Part shown: piece after piece, positions 34,273-34,310 of the stretch | How positions within the stretch are numbered: the first letter of the stretch is position 1 | Layout: each line of letters opens with the position of its first letter | NCBI GenBank assembly: GCA_035528235.1 | Contig: DATKZB010000070.1 | Coordinates: forward strand, 1-34,310 | Source of the DNA: DATKZB01 sp035528235 | GTDB lineage: Bacteria; Planctomycetota; Phycisphaerae; FEN-1346 | Direction of reading: 5' to 3' | Length of the DNA: 34,310 nucleotides | Program-made: the position numbers and the translations under genes | The notes under the pieces: generated by a model | Seen by the model: only the letters and a program-made list of their open reading frames with translations | Databases searched by the model: none | Told to the model about the DNA's origin: nothing

Positions 34273-34310
34273 CGTCGGCATACTCCCCACGTCGTCGCCT
34301 AACGCTACTT

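Overview
The window is GC-rich bacterial DNA, probably from an anaerobic member of the Planctomycetota. That placement is an inference from gene style, not proven: proline/alanine-rich proteins, a type IV pilus operon with a fused PilM-PilN and a lamin-tail minor pilin, a secreted caspase-like protein with a PKD domain, and an 'orange protein' (ORP) locus typical of strict anaerobes. I saw no rRNA, tRNA or CRISPR array.

Layout. 1-111: 3' end of a transposase-like gene. 231-1931 (+): TolC-type outer-membrane lipoprotein. 1932-5619: repeat-rich accessory stretch with two unrecognised small genes, a ~255 bp element with imperfect inverted ends, and a secreted caspase/PKD protein. 5620-15658 (-): thirteen closely spaced genes reading leftwards, centred on an ORP system: two stand-alone NifX/ORP-fold proteins, an Mrp-ORP fusion, a double MinD/ferredoxin ATPase fused into one chain, a SAM methyltransferase, DUF5320-like and Gly-rich zinc-ribbon proteins, a DUF4405-like membrane protein, an MBL hydrolase, a Cys-rich Tat protein, a radical SAM enzyme and an OsmC protein. 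A textbook sigma-54 promoter (15685-15700) lies just in front of the first gene, and a PAS/AAA+/Fis sigma-54 activator gene (15854-17230) lies just upstream of it.

17238-19187 (-): gltD and only the last ~150 codons of gltB. gltB is cut inside its C-terminal domain, and the DNA beyond the cut (19153 to about 24100, +) is a four-gene accessory island: C5 cytosine methyltransferase, a double GHKL ATPase/histidine-kinase-like protein, a receiver-domain protein broken by an amber codon, and a Vsr-type nuclease. This is a candidate restriction/defence-like system related to the known association of GHKL ATPases with modification genes.

24220-27645 (-): nitrogen control. glnA has a perfect sigma-54 promoter and three CCTAC-N6-GTAGG palindromes upstream. 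The next gene upstream encodes a GAF/AAA+/Fis activator of NifA type, the obvious candidate to bind them. 27945-34272 (-): type IV pilus/type II secretion operon in the order minor pilin with lamin-tail domain, PilX-like, PilMN, PilO, PilP, PilQ.

The most interesting points are the sigma-54-controlled ORP locus with its gene fusions, the glnA operator array, and the methyltransferase-GHKL-receiver-Vsr island that sits against a truncated gltB.
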